Assembly: GCA_034509925.1 (NCBI GenBank)
Contig: CM067526.1
Location: 7,888,244 to 7,952,243 of the forward strand
Direction: 5' to 3'
DNA: 64,000 bases
DNA from: Hirudinaria manillensis
Lineage: Eukaryota; Annelida; Clitellata; Hirudinida; Hirudinidae
Shown: positions 53,902 to 64,000 of the stretch, piece after piece
How the letters are laid out: each line of letters begins with the position of its first letter
Position numbering within the stretch: position 1 is the stretch's first letter
Translations under genes and position numbers: made by a program
The notes under the pieces: model-generated
The model's input: the letters and a program-made list of their open reading frames with translations, nothing else
What the model was told of the DNA's origin: nothing
Database searches by the model: none

Positions 53902-54689
53902 TTTACCTTGTATTTACTTACAAATATCTAACCATTAAATCAGTCCAAGTATATCCTTACTTGGTATTTTAAAATATTAACCTAGTTCTAAGACGTAAAA
54001 ATCTGAGCTGACGAATTAGGTTCACCCGGAAATCGTGGGTCGATATCTATGTAACGACTCAAATCAACTTAAATCTAAGTAACTCAACGTTGCTGTCGTT
54101 ATAACAGTATTTCCTCTTTTGATGGGTTGACGGACCTCTCCTCCCTTATCATAATCGAAAACGAGAGAATCCTTGTTAGCTGGGACGACAATCATCAAAA
54201 GTTGCAAGACATAACAAAACAGATAGATGGTCATATTAGTCACATATGAACATGGTAAATTCTATCATTTCATGAATTTGTAAATATAAATAATTAAATA
54301 AATATTAAACATTGTCTTTTTAGACTAAACCATATATTGTAATAAAGTATCACCATAACAACTTTATAATATATGATATAATTGTAGACAATTAAATCTT
54401 ATTCACTACTATATTTTTTAATGTTATTAAATATTAGATTGCATGTTTTGGATATGATTCATAGATGCACCGAAGTTTTATTCGCATTAAAGTTTCACAA
54501 ATTAAAATTTAAATGCTAAAGTCAATTATTTATATAATAAATGTGACACGTTTCATTTTAAATAAGCAATTCCATAGAATGAAAATTTAACAGAAAAAAT
54601 CCAAACGATTGTGTGGGTGATTATAAAGTGAATTCTGATTGCGGCGTGTCGGATCTTGTTTTTTATTATCAATACATTGGGTGTAATCT
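53902..54689. promoter_or_regulatory. head-to-head promoter region, RNF19 / DOHH
   Basis: 788 bp separate the divergent start codons of RNF19 (minus) and deoxyhypusine hydroxylase (plus). The segment must carry both 5' untranslated regions and promoters. No individual element is recognisable and there is no other coding signal. Confidence 0.5.
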
Positions 54690-56103
54690 ATGAGCATGAC
54701 TTTAAATGTCAGTGCAGAAGAATTAAACGCCATTTGTTCCACTTTGGAAGATTCCAGTAAAAGTGTCACCGATCGGTTTCGATCATTATTTACGCTGAAG
54801 AATTTGGGAGGAAAGCAGGCAATCGATAGTATATCGAAATGTTTTGATGATCCATCTGTTTTGCTGAAGCACGAATGCGCTTACTGTCTTGGCCAGATGC
54901 AAGATGAATACGCAATTGACATATTAATAAGTGTGTTAGAAGACGAAAATCAAGACAAAATTGTTAGACACGAAGCTGGTAGGAATAACTTTTTTATTGT
55001 AACCAGTTAATTAGATGATTAGTTCCAAACAATTTTAAAAATAAGTTGTAGCTGATATTTTCTATTTCATATTTCGTAGGAGAAGCATTAGGTGCCATTG
55101 GTAATCCTTCAGTTTTACATATTTTGCAAAAGTATGCAAATGATCCAATAAGAGAGGTATTGCTTTCACATGATGTTCTTTGGATTTTTATAGCGTTTGA
55201 TGTTCATTCCTTATGGTTTTTAGGTTGCAGAAACATGCCAGCTTGCTGTAGAACGAATCAACTGGTTGCAGTCAACTGAGAAGATTAAAGATAAATCAGG
55301 AAATGGAAACATTCTGTACACATCTGTTGATCCAGCTCCGCCTTCTGATAGCAAAAACATTGAAGAATTGAAGTCTACACTTTTAAATGAACAACTTCCA
55401 TTATTTCTGAGGTATAGGGCCATGTTTGCCCTAAGAAATGATGGCAGTGAGAATGCCATCAGTGCTCTTGTAGAAGGTTGTTTTTTCTTACACCACGTCA
55501 TGTTCTGATGTAAATTGAAACATATTCATTTAAATAACCTCATTCAATAATTGGAGATCCAATCCTACAATCTTAGCCTTTAAATCATTGTTTCAATCAT
55601 TAGTTTAAAATAGTTCTCAGTCATCTTAACCTTTTAAAATTAGTTTCTTTGATTCATGAGACTGAATTATTTTTCTTCAACCAATCCATATAATTTTATC
55701 TCGAGCAATTGATTTTTAATCCAATTTTGATCTGTTTTTCATCCGAATTTCTCTTCTTTAAAACCTAGGTTTCAAGTGCGACGGGGCACTGTTCAAGCAC
55801 GAGATAGCTTACGTTCTCGGTCAAATGCAACCCGTCAGCGCCGAATCGGGTCTGCTCGAAAGACTCAAAGATCTCGACGAGAGCCCGATGGTGAGACACG
55901 AATGCGCAGAGGCCATGGGTTCCATTGCTACGGACAGTTGCTTCGATGCTCTCGCCGCCTGCCTGAACGACCGAGAAATCATCGTCAGACAGAGTTGCGA
56001 GGTGGGACTCGACATGGCAGAATATGGACGATCTGAAGAAGAATTTGAATATGCTAATGGACTGGCAAAACTCAAAAATGAGAAAACAATCAATATTCAT
56101 TAG
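54690..56103 (+). CDS. DOHH: deoxyhypusine hydroxylase
   Basis: This HEAT-repeat di-iron enzyme hydroxylates the deoxyhypusine residue of eIF5A, completing hypusine formation in the cytosol. The model is 317 aa (human about 302). All four metal-binding His-Glu pairs are present: His61-Glu62 (LLKHECAYCLGQM), His94-Glu95 (IVRHEAGEALGAIG, split across the first intron), His217-Glu218 (LFKHEIAYVLGQM) and His250-Glu251 (MVRHECAEAMGSIA). The two halves of the protein repeat each other, as in the family. Coding exons: 54690-54978, 55080-55156, 55224-55476, 55769-56103. The first ATG is used; a second ATG two codons later is an alternative start. Confidence 0.96.
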
Positions 56104-56151
56104 GTGTAGGCTTTTTGTCTTCACGATTAGGAGAATTGTTTTTTTGGCTAA

Positions 56152-56157
56152 AATAAA
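56152..56157 (+). promoter_or_regulatory. putative DOHH polyadenylation signal
   Basis: AATAAA 49 bases after the DOHH stop codon. Confidence 0.6.
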
Positions 56158-56794
56158 GACTTTTTAGCAATTTTGAATTTAATGATTTCTTCATGATATT
56201 CTATTTCATGATGTTGTGGCTGTCATGACATCCTCTTGAGCAGAAATATTTTTATTTTGGCTAATTTCAGTTCCAATTTGCAATTAATGGCCTCCACTGA
56301 TGTGCTTTTGGATTATTTCCAAACATCACCTCCTTGGATTCCAATTTCATTTTTCAAGTTCCGTGGTGTAGGTACACAGTAGAGGTGATGATAACAATGA
56401 CGCCAACGCTGATGATTATGACACTGATGATGATAACGAAACCAGATGCAGATCTCATTGAACTGCAATAGTCGGTGACAAGAATCAACAAACATGACCT
56501 CTCCAAATGAACAAATTCAATATTTCATCATCATTTCAATGTGAATTCAGACAACAGATGCATTTTTTTTTCAATAATTATGATATCATGTGACAGTCTC
56601 AAAGAGACATATGGCAAAAGACATTTTATATCCTCAAAAGACCATTTGAACAAATAAAAGTGGTTTTATGGCAGAAAACTAGATATCCTAATACGAAATA
56701 CCTCATAAGTAATAAGTCAAGCAATAGAAAAAATGGAACATTTGAATGTCCCACAATGTTAGACAAACATCAAAGCATTTGAAAATCACTAAGT
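56158..56794. other. tail-to-tail spacer, DOHH and pseudokinase-KEN gene
   Basis: 3' regions of two convergent genes. A GAT/GAC-rich low-complexity stretch lies at about 56383-56435. No coding or RNA gene is recognised. Confidence 0.5.
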
Positions 56795-59088
56795 TTAACA
56801 ATCTAGAAGTGCACAGTCAAAAAAGTCTGTAAGAAACTCAGTATCAGCCCGAACATAAACCTTCTCAAAGATGTAGATCGTTTCATTTGCAAAGTTTGTT
56901 CTTATCCAGTGAACCAATCCCTTTTGTAAACAATCTGTGCCATCTGTTTCGTGGAAATGGCAGCTCTGAAAATATTATTATTTTATTTAAAATTATTTCC
57001 AATTAATAAAATTTTGGACCTCGTACAAGATTTCTAATGAATCTCAATAGATCCCGGTAGTTATCATCGTAGTGAATTGTGGTGGCAATTTCATCCTTTT
57101 TGGGGACACTTTCAACAGGAAGTCCGGTTCTTGCTTTGTATGGATTCAACATCGCTTCAACAAAATATAAAAATGTATAGAAAGGAGCAATTGAATCAAT
57201 TTTCCAACATTAGATCAATTACCAGTCATTAGTTTTTGAGGGACACGGTTCATCCACACTGATCTACCGGATAGATAAATTGGACAAGCTTCCTCTCCTA
57301 TTTTAACTTTTTTATCTATTCTCTTAACCAATTTATGGGCAGTCTGAAAAATTATTTAAGTTAAACAAAATTTTAGCCAGAAAAGGCATGGTATTAATTT
57401 TCTAAAGTAAAAAAAAAGTGCTTATAAACAGACCTCAAAGAATCTGGGGATAGCAGTTTCCTTCCAGAACAAGGGGAAATGAATTAGACTGTCCTTTTTT
57501 TCCAGTTTTTGGAAATTCTGACCCTTCATATTTCTCATCAAATGGCGAGCTGATAGTAAGATTAATTTATACATTATGTGAGGAAATTTCGTGTTATCAA
57601 CTTCAATTCTAACCAGCTAATTCGTCAAAGCTGTCGAATTTAATATATGGATAATGATCAGTTTGGTATTCCATTGTATTGAGAATTACGTATCTAGCAT
57701 CTGCAACATCTGAATATTTGGAGAACTGAAAATTTTAAACAATTCAGATTACAACAAACTTGCGAAAATTAAAATTCAATCCAATTTATTACCAGCGCCT
57801 CAGATCCATCTAGAATTTCGGGGGCACACTCGAAGTGGGAGAACGAATCCAAAGTAGTCATCTCTCCCACTGGTCTTGTCCTCCTGAGATTAGTTATGGA
57901 TATTTTGGTGCCCCCAGATTTGCTTTCTTTTACTTGGATGTGATCTGATGAAATCTGACCATGAACTGTAAATAATCATTACTAAAATGTAGATATATTT
58001 TAACTAAATGTATTAAATTCTTCTTACTGATGCCTTTTTGATGCAATTCTATGAGGCCCGTTATAATTTGAAAAACAATTTTCTTTGAGTTTGCTGTACT
58101 GAGATCTTTTCCTTTCTTCTGCATAAAACTTGCAAGTGTATCGGCATAGTATGGAAAGATGAGATAACGAGCGTCAGATGTTGTTTCCTAAATTAAGATC
58201 ACTCATTCAGTTTAACTCCATTTAATTCTCATTCAATATTATGTTCAAAAATAATTGCATATTTTAGAGAGGTAAACTTTACATCTTCATCAATGAAATT
58301 CAAATCATTTTATTTCAATGTTCTCAATAACAAAACTGTCAGATCTAAATACTAACAACTCCCAACAGTTGCATTACATTCTTTGCACCACTCATTTCTT
58401 TCAACTGATTTATTTCTCTTTCGGCTTTCTTTTCTTGCAATTCATACCGTTTCACTGCCACTTCCTTGGAGAATAAAGTTCCACTACAAAAAAGATTGTT
58501 GCAATTGAGGGCTAAACCATTTATTTGCCTGCACAATCACAATTGTTGTATCTTGAATTACTTGCTATATAATTAAGGACTACTTTGGGAATTGGAGATA
58601 CTAAGCTACTTTATTACCAAGAATGTGTCATTACCCTAGCCTCAAAAAGATTCTGAATATTAACTTAATAAATATAATTACTTTTACCCACAACAACAAC
58701 CAAAGAATCCAAATTGTCAAGCCTCAAAAAAGAAAATCCCTCCTAATTATTAAAATCAGAGGTGGATGTAAGAGAGCTATATCGGAGAGGGGGTGTAGAC
58801 TGAGAATATTAGATTTATTTATTATTTTTATGGCAACTACTTATAACTCATTTGCAACAAGCATGTTGCTTTTAAAAATCTATAGGTTTGGTTCAGGATA
58901 TTGTAACAATTTGTCCTCACACTTGGTTGTTAAATGTTACAATGCACAAAAATTATTCAAGCTTTAACTTTTTACAATTCGTATTGAACTCACATAAAGA
59001 CTTTGTGAGTATTATCCTGACAGAAGTTAATCTTGAGGGAAAGAGGAATCACTTTCTCCTTCGATGAGGATGGATTTTTTTGAGTCAT
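56795..59088 (-). CDS. pseudokinase with C-terminal KEN ribonuclease domain (IRE1/RNase L-like)
   Basis: The 415-aa model is a protein-kinase fold followed by a KEN domain, the architecture of IRE1 and RNase L. The beta-3 lysine is kept (EVAVKRY, Lys58), but the glycine loop is unrecognisable, the catalytic loop reads GIIHGQISSDHIQV (HRD to HGQ at 144-146, with the usual Lys and Asn also changed), and the DFG site reads I-T-N (about 166-168). The APE triad is intact (CAPEIL). The KEN part has HFPLFW at the junction (261-266), then NYRDLLRFIRNLSCHFHE, which aligns with the IRE1 segment containing RNKKHHYRE: Arg357, Asn358 and His362 match catalytic Arg, Asn and His. It ends LVHWIRTNFANETIYIFEKVY. 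Coding exons, 5' to 3': 58994-59088, 58357-58528, 58028-58187, 57793-57965, 57614-57725, 57434-57549, 57223-57343, 57027-57154, 56795-56965. The first exon is preceded by a good splice acceptor and stays open in frame back to it, so an upstream coding exon cannot be excluded. No ankyrin, lumenal or membrane domain is visible within 2.3 kb upstream. Confidence 0.82.
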
Positions 59089-59588
59089 AATTAACACCAA
59101 ACATCTGCAACAAAAGTAGCACCGTAGCAGTATCATGTTTGGAATGTTTAAAAATTAACTGCTTATGATAAAATGTGATTATAAAAATAGTATACGCTCC
59201 AACAAATGGAATCTGTATTTTGAAGATCTAGAAATCGCGAACATTTATTAATTAATAAAAAAAGCGATTAGTGTCGATTTTATGGCCTGTCCTGGGGGCT
59301 TTCAGACGAAAGAGTTAGATAAATAAATTCCTATTAAAAAGACCTTTCACAAAATTTTATATGACATGTACTTTTAATATAAATAAGAAACATCAGAAAT
59401 ACCTACAGAAAGCACCGATTGAAACCAAAACATAAACAAGCGACGTGGGCGAAAATACAAGATGCTATGTTATTAATGACCGATTCAAAGTGATAATTCT
59501 TTTGATATCAATACGAATAAATTTATAGAAAAGGATAATTAAATTTTACAAAAAATTACAATTTTAATATTTTGCTACTTAGCATTTT
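59089..59588. other. 5' flank of the pseudokinase-KEN gene
   Basis: AT-rich sequence beginning with the splice acceptor of the first known exon. It presumably holds a 5' untranslated exon and the promoter. No coding exon is recognised. Confidence 0.4.
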
Positions 59589-59768
59589 GATGCCACAGAT
59601 TCTGTGGTGAGACCATTAGATAAGCATATCTTGTATACTGGTGCTTTCAAATATGGTGATGTTAGCCTTCAGGCGTTCCATTTCCTGTCGACCGACCAAG
59701 CTATATTCGATGGAAAGGCTTCTCAGACTGGACATATTATTGTAATGAGCCTGGCTACGGATATCTGA
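59589..59768 (+). mobile_element. possible retroelement RNase H-like relic
   Basis: A plus-strand open stretch of 59 codons ends at a TGA at 59766-59768 and contains FHFLSTDQAIFDGKASQTGH followed by IIV. The D...(G)..SQ.G.II spacing recalls the RNase H segment of some LTR-type retroelements, but the similarity is weak. The minus strand is also open over nearly the same bases (59616-59773), so the coding strand is not certain. Confidence 0.25.
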
Positions 59769-59856
59769 TTTCGCTAAAATCTATACTTAACGAATGAAAC
59801 TTGTTTCTTGGCATGAAAACTTTAGTATGTGGAACTTGGACACGAATACCATAATC

Positions 59857-61329
59857 CAGGGTCGTTTCAAAGTGTGGCTTTTGCAGTTTGTGCTCCTCCC
59901 CATACTCCTTTGGCCTTTAACCATCTATGAGATTGGTCTATCGGCGGTCGAGGGGTTAGAGAGGAAAATCAATCGGCACACCAGGACATGGCTGGGTTTA
60001 CCTCCAGCATTGTCGTCGGTTGCGCTCTACAGCAGGAGCGCGAGCCTTAGACTGCCACTTAGGTCCATCGTGGATGAGTACAAACTCTCCAAACTCCGAA
60101 CGCAGTGAATGCTCAGTAAATCCGCGGACAACAGGATTCGCGAAGTTAATCCGCTGCTCAGATCTGGAAAGAAGTTCTGAGCGCAGAAAGAGATCGACGA
60201 GTCAGTAAATGTACTGATGTTCGAAGAAGTAAGAGGTCCTATCCATACAGACCGTCACGCAGTGGGATGGAACCACTTCAAAAAATGGTCCCAGGCCAGC
60301 TCATCGACTAGAGGTGCGATGATTGGCCAGGAGAGGAGGCAGAAAGAGGAACAAGATCGAGTCACAAAAGCCGTACAGTTAGCACAACAGGGTAAGTGGA
60401 CAACTTGGGAGGATGTGATCCAACGGTCCCTTACCTGGAGCGATTTATGGAAGTTGTCCCCGCTCCGGCTGGCCTTTGCGTTAAGATAAATTGCCTTCCA
60501 AGGACAATTTAAGGAAGTGGGGGTTAGTAGAAGACGCCAAATGTGGACTCTGTGACGGAGCCGAGACATTGCATCATGTGCTCAGCAACTGCAAATACGC
60601 CCTTGCCCATGGTCGGTATAGGTGGCGACACAATCAGGTCCTTCGAGAAGTGTGTGAGGCCACCAAAGCAGCAGTAACCAGAGCAAACTCGCGCGCAATC
60701 TCCAAGCAGCGGAAGATTTACTTCCTGCGCGAGGGCCACGCACACCTCTGCAGAAAGCGATGTAAAACGCCAAGAAAGGACATCCTTGCAGAGGCAAACG
60801 ATTGGACACTCGCAGCCGACTTAGAAGGAATGAGGCACTATCCCCAGGTGCTGATTGAGAGTGGCAAGAGGCCAGATATGGTGTTGATGTCACCGTCGTC
60901 AGATGCCGCATTTTGGTGGAGTTGACGGTCCCATGGGAGGACAGAATGCAATATAGCAATGCGCTGAAAGCGGAAAAGTATGCAGATCTGGCGGTGGACC
61001 TGGAAGCGAAAGGGTTCAGAATTGACCTCTTCCCAATAGAAGTTGGCGCAAGGGGCGTAGTCGGCAAGTCGACTTACGCATTCCTCACGAAAATAGGCCT
61101 ATCTAGCCGAGAAAGAACGAAGACGATGACAAAGATGTCTGAAGCGGCGGAGGCAGCTTCGTTCTGGATCTGGCAAATGAGAGGCAAGGAAACATCTTCG
61201 GATGCCACAGCGAAAGGACCGGAGATGATCACCGGATGCGGCCCACCCCCGGAGAACGTCAGGGGTTTCAAAGGACCGAAACGTTCGAAGATGGGGGACC
61301 TTCTCTGGCCAAAAAATAATTATTATTAG
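59857..61329 (+). mobile_element. 5'-truncated, frame-broken non-LTR retrotransposon with restriction-like endonuclease (R2-type)
   Basis: The remnant begins in the reverse transcriptase C-terminal region (FKVWLLQFVLLPILLWPLTI; GLERKINRHTRTWLGLPP). It continues with a CCHC zinc knuckle (CGLCDGAETLHHVLSNC near 60549-60600) and GRYRWRHNQVLREV, and ends with a restriction-like endonuclease of the PD-(D/E)xK type: RPDMVLM, E-L-T-V-P-W-E, then K-A-E-K-Y-A-D-L. This domain order is that of R2-type (RLE) LINEs. The frame is broken near 60108, 60489 and 60910, and the fingers and palm of the reverse transcriptase are missing, so the copy is dead. It lies between two minus-strand genes, on the opposite strand, and ends near an AATAATTATTATTAG tail. 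Confidence 0.85.
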
Positions 61330-61435
61330 CACCAGTGCTGTCGACGTTCGGGAACTCTTACATAGAATTTTTCGCCAACCACAATTAATTCAAGTTAACT
61401 TCCATTCGTAGCGATGTCCAGTTAAAATACTGTAT

Positions 61436-61441
61436 TTTATT
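61436..61441 (-). promoter_or_regulatory. putative polyadenylation signal of the 319-aa gene
   Basis: Reverse complement AATAAA, about 73 bases downstream of the minus-strand stop codon at 61514. This supports 61514-61657 as a terminal exon. Confidence 0.55.
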
Positions 61442-61513
61442 TACTGCACGCTACTTTTACAATAAAACCATATAACCTGGGAAACAGACAAACACCACAA
61501 CTCTCCATCTGCT

Positions 61514-63568
61514 CTAATGCAATCCGTTTTTCTGTGGCTCATCAGCTTTTTCGATTCTTAGCATGACGTAAATCCCCTCAAAGACGAGCGCAAAAACCAC
61601 GACCCCAATTCCTGAGCGCCCACGAGCTAGTATAGGACTAGAGTGTTTGGTAATCACCTAATTATTAGATTCTAGTCTATTTATAAACTTAAACATTTTA
61701 AAAAGTAACAAAGAAATTAAATCAAATATCTTTGTGAATAATCAAAAATCTTAAAATTTTCCAGTGGATATTCCAGTTCAACATATTTTTCCAACCTGAA
61801 ATTATCTGAATAGGTCTAATGTAGATCCCTCCTACAAAACAAAATAATCTATAACTAGTATTACTGCCTAATGCCTCATTGATAGAAGTGGTTAAAGCAA
61901 ACAATGTTCATTTTTTAAGTCAGAAATTTAATACACCAATCTTAGTACATAACAGGTGCATATCCTTCACCAAAAGAGGTGAATGCAGCTGCTGCTTGGA
62001 ATCCTTCATCAAAATGAAAGCAGTGAAATAGCTGAGTATAAGGTTGGTGTGAGGGATCTGTCGGCTTAGACTTAAGCGTAAAGTTATACTCCCTTCCCCA
62101 TGGTTTTGGAAATTTGTCAAGTTGGCCCCAAGTGACTTTTTCATCAAGGACGTGAGTGTCACACTCACTTGTGGGTTCATTTACAGCCTGTGAAGAAAAA
62201 ACAACAAAGTGAAGGGGTCATGTGCCTCGTCCCAAAATATCTATCATAAAGAACTATTACCTCGAATTCACTTCCAGGTGGCTTTTGTTTCCAAGAGGTT
62301 TCACCACCAGAATAACAATGATGTCTTCCGTACTCTATATCTGGCTGAAGAAAAAAAAACAGAAAATAGCAGGTGATTGCATTACCCATAAAGAACATCA
62401 TAAAGTACTATTGCATTACCTTCAAGTTCTCAAGGAAGAAATTATGAATGAGCATACCAAAGGGATTCTCTTTATGGTTCTTAATTAAAACCATTTTGTT
62501 TTCCACGAGATCAGAGACAAAATTCTGAAGCTCTTCTTCACTGATTCTCTGAGTATCACTAAGAGTCAGAACATATGGCCTTAACCTCTTCAATATGTAC
62601 TGAATGGTTGTTAATTTCTGTTCAATGAGTGTCACATAATGTACCAGGTCCTGTTAATAACATGGCATAAAGTTAGGTTGATGTTTATTTTAATGTCATG
62701 ATTTAGATGTTATTAGTATATAATAATTATGCTTTACACCAGCCTATGAAATAATTTCAAATTTAGCATTTATGCTACACTACTTTGAATTAACCCCTGG
62801 CAAGGAGCGCCTTGATATCAATTCTAGGAAACCAAATACCAAATATTTTGAAAATTACAATAAAATATTTGCTATGAAAATGCATTCACTTATTCTATTT
62901 AGCCACACAACCCCATCAGAAACATTCAAACAACTTGCACCTCACATCTCTTGAATTCTGATTTATGACACTGAATATCTTTCAGTTTTTCCTCAATTCT
63001 CAATAGATGTTCATTAAGAAAAGAATTCCTGCATTCAGCTGATGGATAAAAAAAATCCCAATTTTTTCAAGTGATTATTTAATAATAAAATTCTTTTACT
63101 TTTGTAACATAACAATTATCACATGTAAAATCTAAGTAAAATTAGTAAAAAAATTGCAACCAATTGTCTAGTAAAAGCAGTCTATCAAACTTACAATAAC
63201 TTTTAAGGGTGGTGACAGCTGACTGGATGAGAAAAGGCATGAAGGCAAATACCAGATCAGAAGGATCCATCAATGATAATCTCAGAATCTAAATTTTGTT
63301 GAATGGTCATATTGAGTACTGAATTTAAAACAAAGTTTACAGCAAAACCAACATCCAAACTTCAACACCATTACCCAATTTAACAATTGAGGACAGGCCA
63401 ACATCAAATTTATCACAGAAAGTTCCAAGTAATCAAGTCATCATTTAAAGGAAACATCATCATCACAACCCAAATGAGGTTTTACCTGAAGATTCCAAAG
63501 TGGCCACAGGCAACCCAAATTCCTTCTATATCTTTGGATAAATAATTAACAACATCAAGTTTATTCAT
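61514..63568 (-). CDS. unrecognised 319-aa protein with helical N-terminal half and C-terminal membrane segment
   Basis: I do not recognise this family. The model joins seven phase-consistent exons, 5' to 3': 63486-63568, 63195-63280, 62941-63038, 62420-62650, 62261-62344, 61954-62187, 61514-61657. An in-frame TAA lies two codons before the ATG. The N terminus (MNKLDVVNYLSKDIEG) leads to a charged, probably coiled-coil region at about 55-165 (LRIEEKLKDIQ, LIEQKLTTIQYILKRLRPYV). A Trp/Gly/aromatic-rich segment follows, including HHCYSGGETSWKQKPPGSEF, TWGQLDKFPKPWGREYNF and LFHCFHFDEGFQAAAAF. Near the end one hydrophobic stretch (IGVVVFALVFEGIYVML) precedes a short hydrophilic tail, which suggests a tail-anchored membrane protein. 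The donor after 61954 reads through to an in-frame TAA if unspliced, giving an alternative C terminus (GYAPVMY). The exon joins are my inference from frame and splice sites. Confidence 0.6.
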
Positions 63569-64000
63569 TCCTTATTTATTTGAATGCTTAATTAAATAAT
63601 AACTATGGTCACCATGGCAACAAAATATTAAAAAATGGTCATGTTAATCAAATTAAAAAGTACATTTATAAAGTATGAACATCAACAAATAGGGATGTGC
63701 CAGATTATATTTTGTGGAATCCATACAAAGCTCACCCAAGTTCAACTTTAAATTTGGCCAGATATTATATTCTATTAGGGTTAACATTCTCATTGAATAA
63801 AACCATCTGATTATTGATTTTTACTAGTTAACATTAAAAAAACAATGTAATGCACTTGTTATCAAAATGCTTGCAATCACTCAAGACTGTCAAGTGGGAA
63901 TAGGTTGTGCTTCAAAAGATTGACTTTTCCACACTTATCTCAAAAGGAGGCCACTGCTATTAATATAGACTTATGTATCCAGTAGATAGTGAAGATACTT
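63569..64000. other. 5' flank of the 319-aa gene
   Basis: AT-rich sequence reaching the window edge. No coding or RNA feature is seen; probably promoter and upstream spacer. Confidence 0.4.

Noticed and set aside
58623..58967. 114-codon plus-strand frame with its own ATG
   Set aside because: Lies in an intron of the pseudokinase-KEN gene, is AT-rich and biased to Ile/Asn/Leu/Lys, and resembles no family. Most likely chance.
59616..59773. 52-codon minus-strand stretch with a plausible splice acceptor, a possible terminal or upstream exon for the KEN gene
   Set aside because: Its only usable donor has phase 1, whereas the first KEN exon needs phase 2. The plus strand over the same bases is equally open and recalls a retroelement.

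Overview
The window is animal nuclear DNA. Every recognisable gene is split into many short exons with GT-AG (sometimes GC-AG) introns. Introns and spacers are very AT-rich, exons are more GC-balanced, and simple repeats and fragments of non-LTR retrotransposons are scattered through it. The gene set (MON2, MAP3K1, a hillarin/KY-type transglutaminase-like protein, a multi-repeat stathmin, tektin-2, RNF19, deoxyhypusine hydroxylase) points to an invertebrate. A lophotrochozoan, possibly an annelid such as a leech, is my best guess, but nothing here proves it.

Layout. 1-2425: AT-rich flank without a recognisable gene. 2426-16483 (+): MON2, 35 coding exons. 16484-19356: spacer with a decayed coding relic. 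19357-26865 (-): MAP3K1-like kinase, 17 exons. 26866-31070: long spacer. 31071-38457 (+): hillarin/KY-like protein with two transglutaminase-like modules, 17 exons. 39467-41726 (-): stathmin, 6 exons. 42128-44686 (+): tektin-2, 7 exons. 46238-53901 (-): RNF19-type RBR ubiquitin ligase, 10 exons. 54690-56103 (+): deoxyhypusine hydroxylase, 4 exons. 56795-59088 (-): pseudokinase plus KEN ribonuclease domain, related to IRE1/RNase L, 9 exons. 59589-61329: retroelement relics. 61514-63568 (-): an unrecognised protein with a C-terminal membrane segment, 7 exons. Genes alternate in strand, so neighbours are head-to-head or tail-to-tail. They are unrelated housekeeping, signalling and ciliary genes, not a functional cluster.

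Exon models were built by eye: each exon was placed by family similarity, splice dinucleotides and reading-frame phase, and all nine models sum to a multiple of three. The most notable item is the 415-residue pseudokinase-KEN protein: its kinase catalytic motifs are degraded, while the ribonuclease R-N-x-x-x-H residues are kept. Other points are five GC-AG introns among about 102, three tandem 47-residue stathmin modules with two encoded by equal-length phase-0 exons, apparent loss of the nucleophilic Cys in both transglutaminase-like modules, and an orphan tail-anchored-looking protein.
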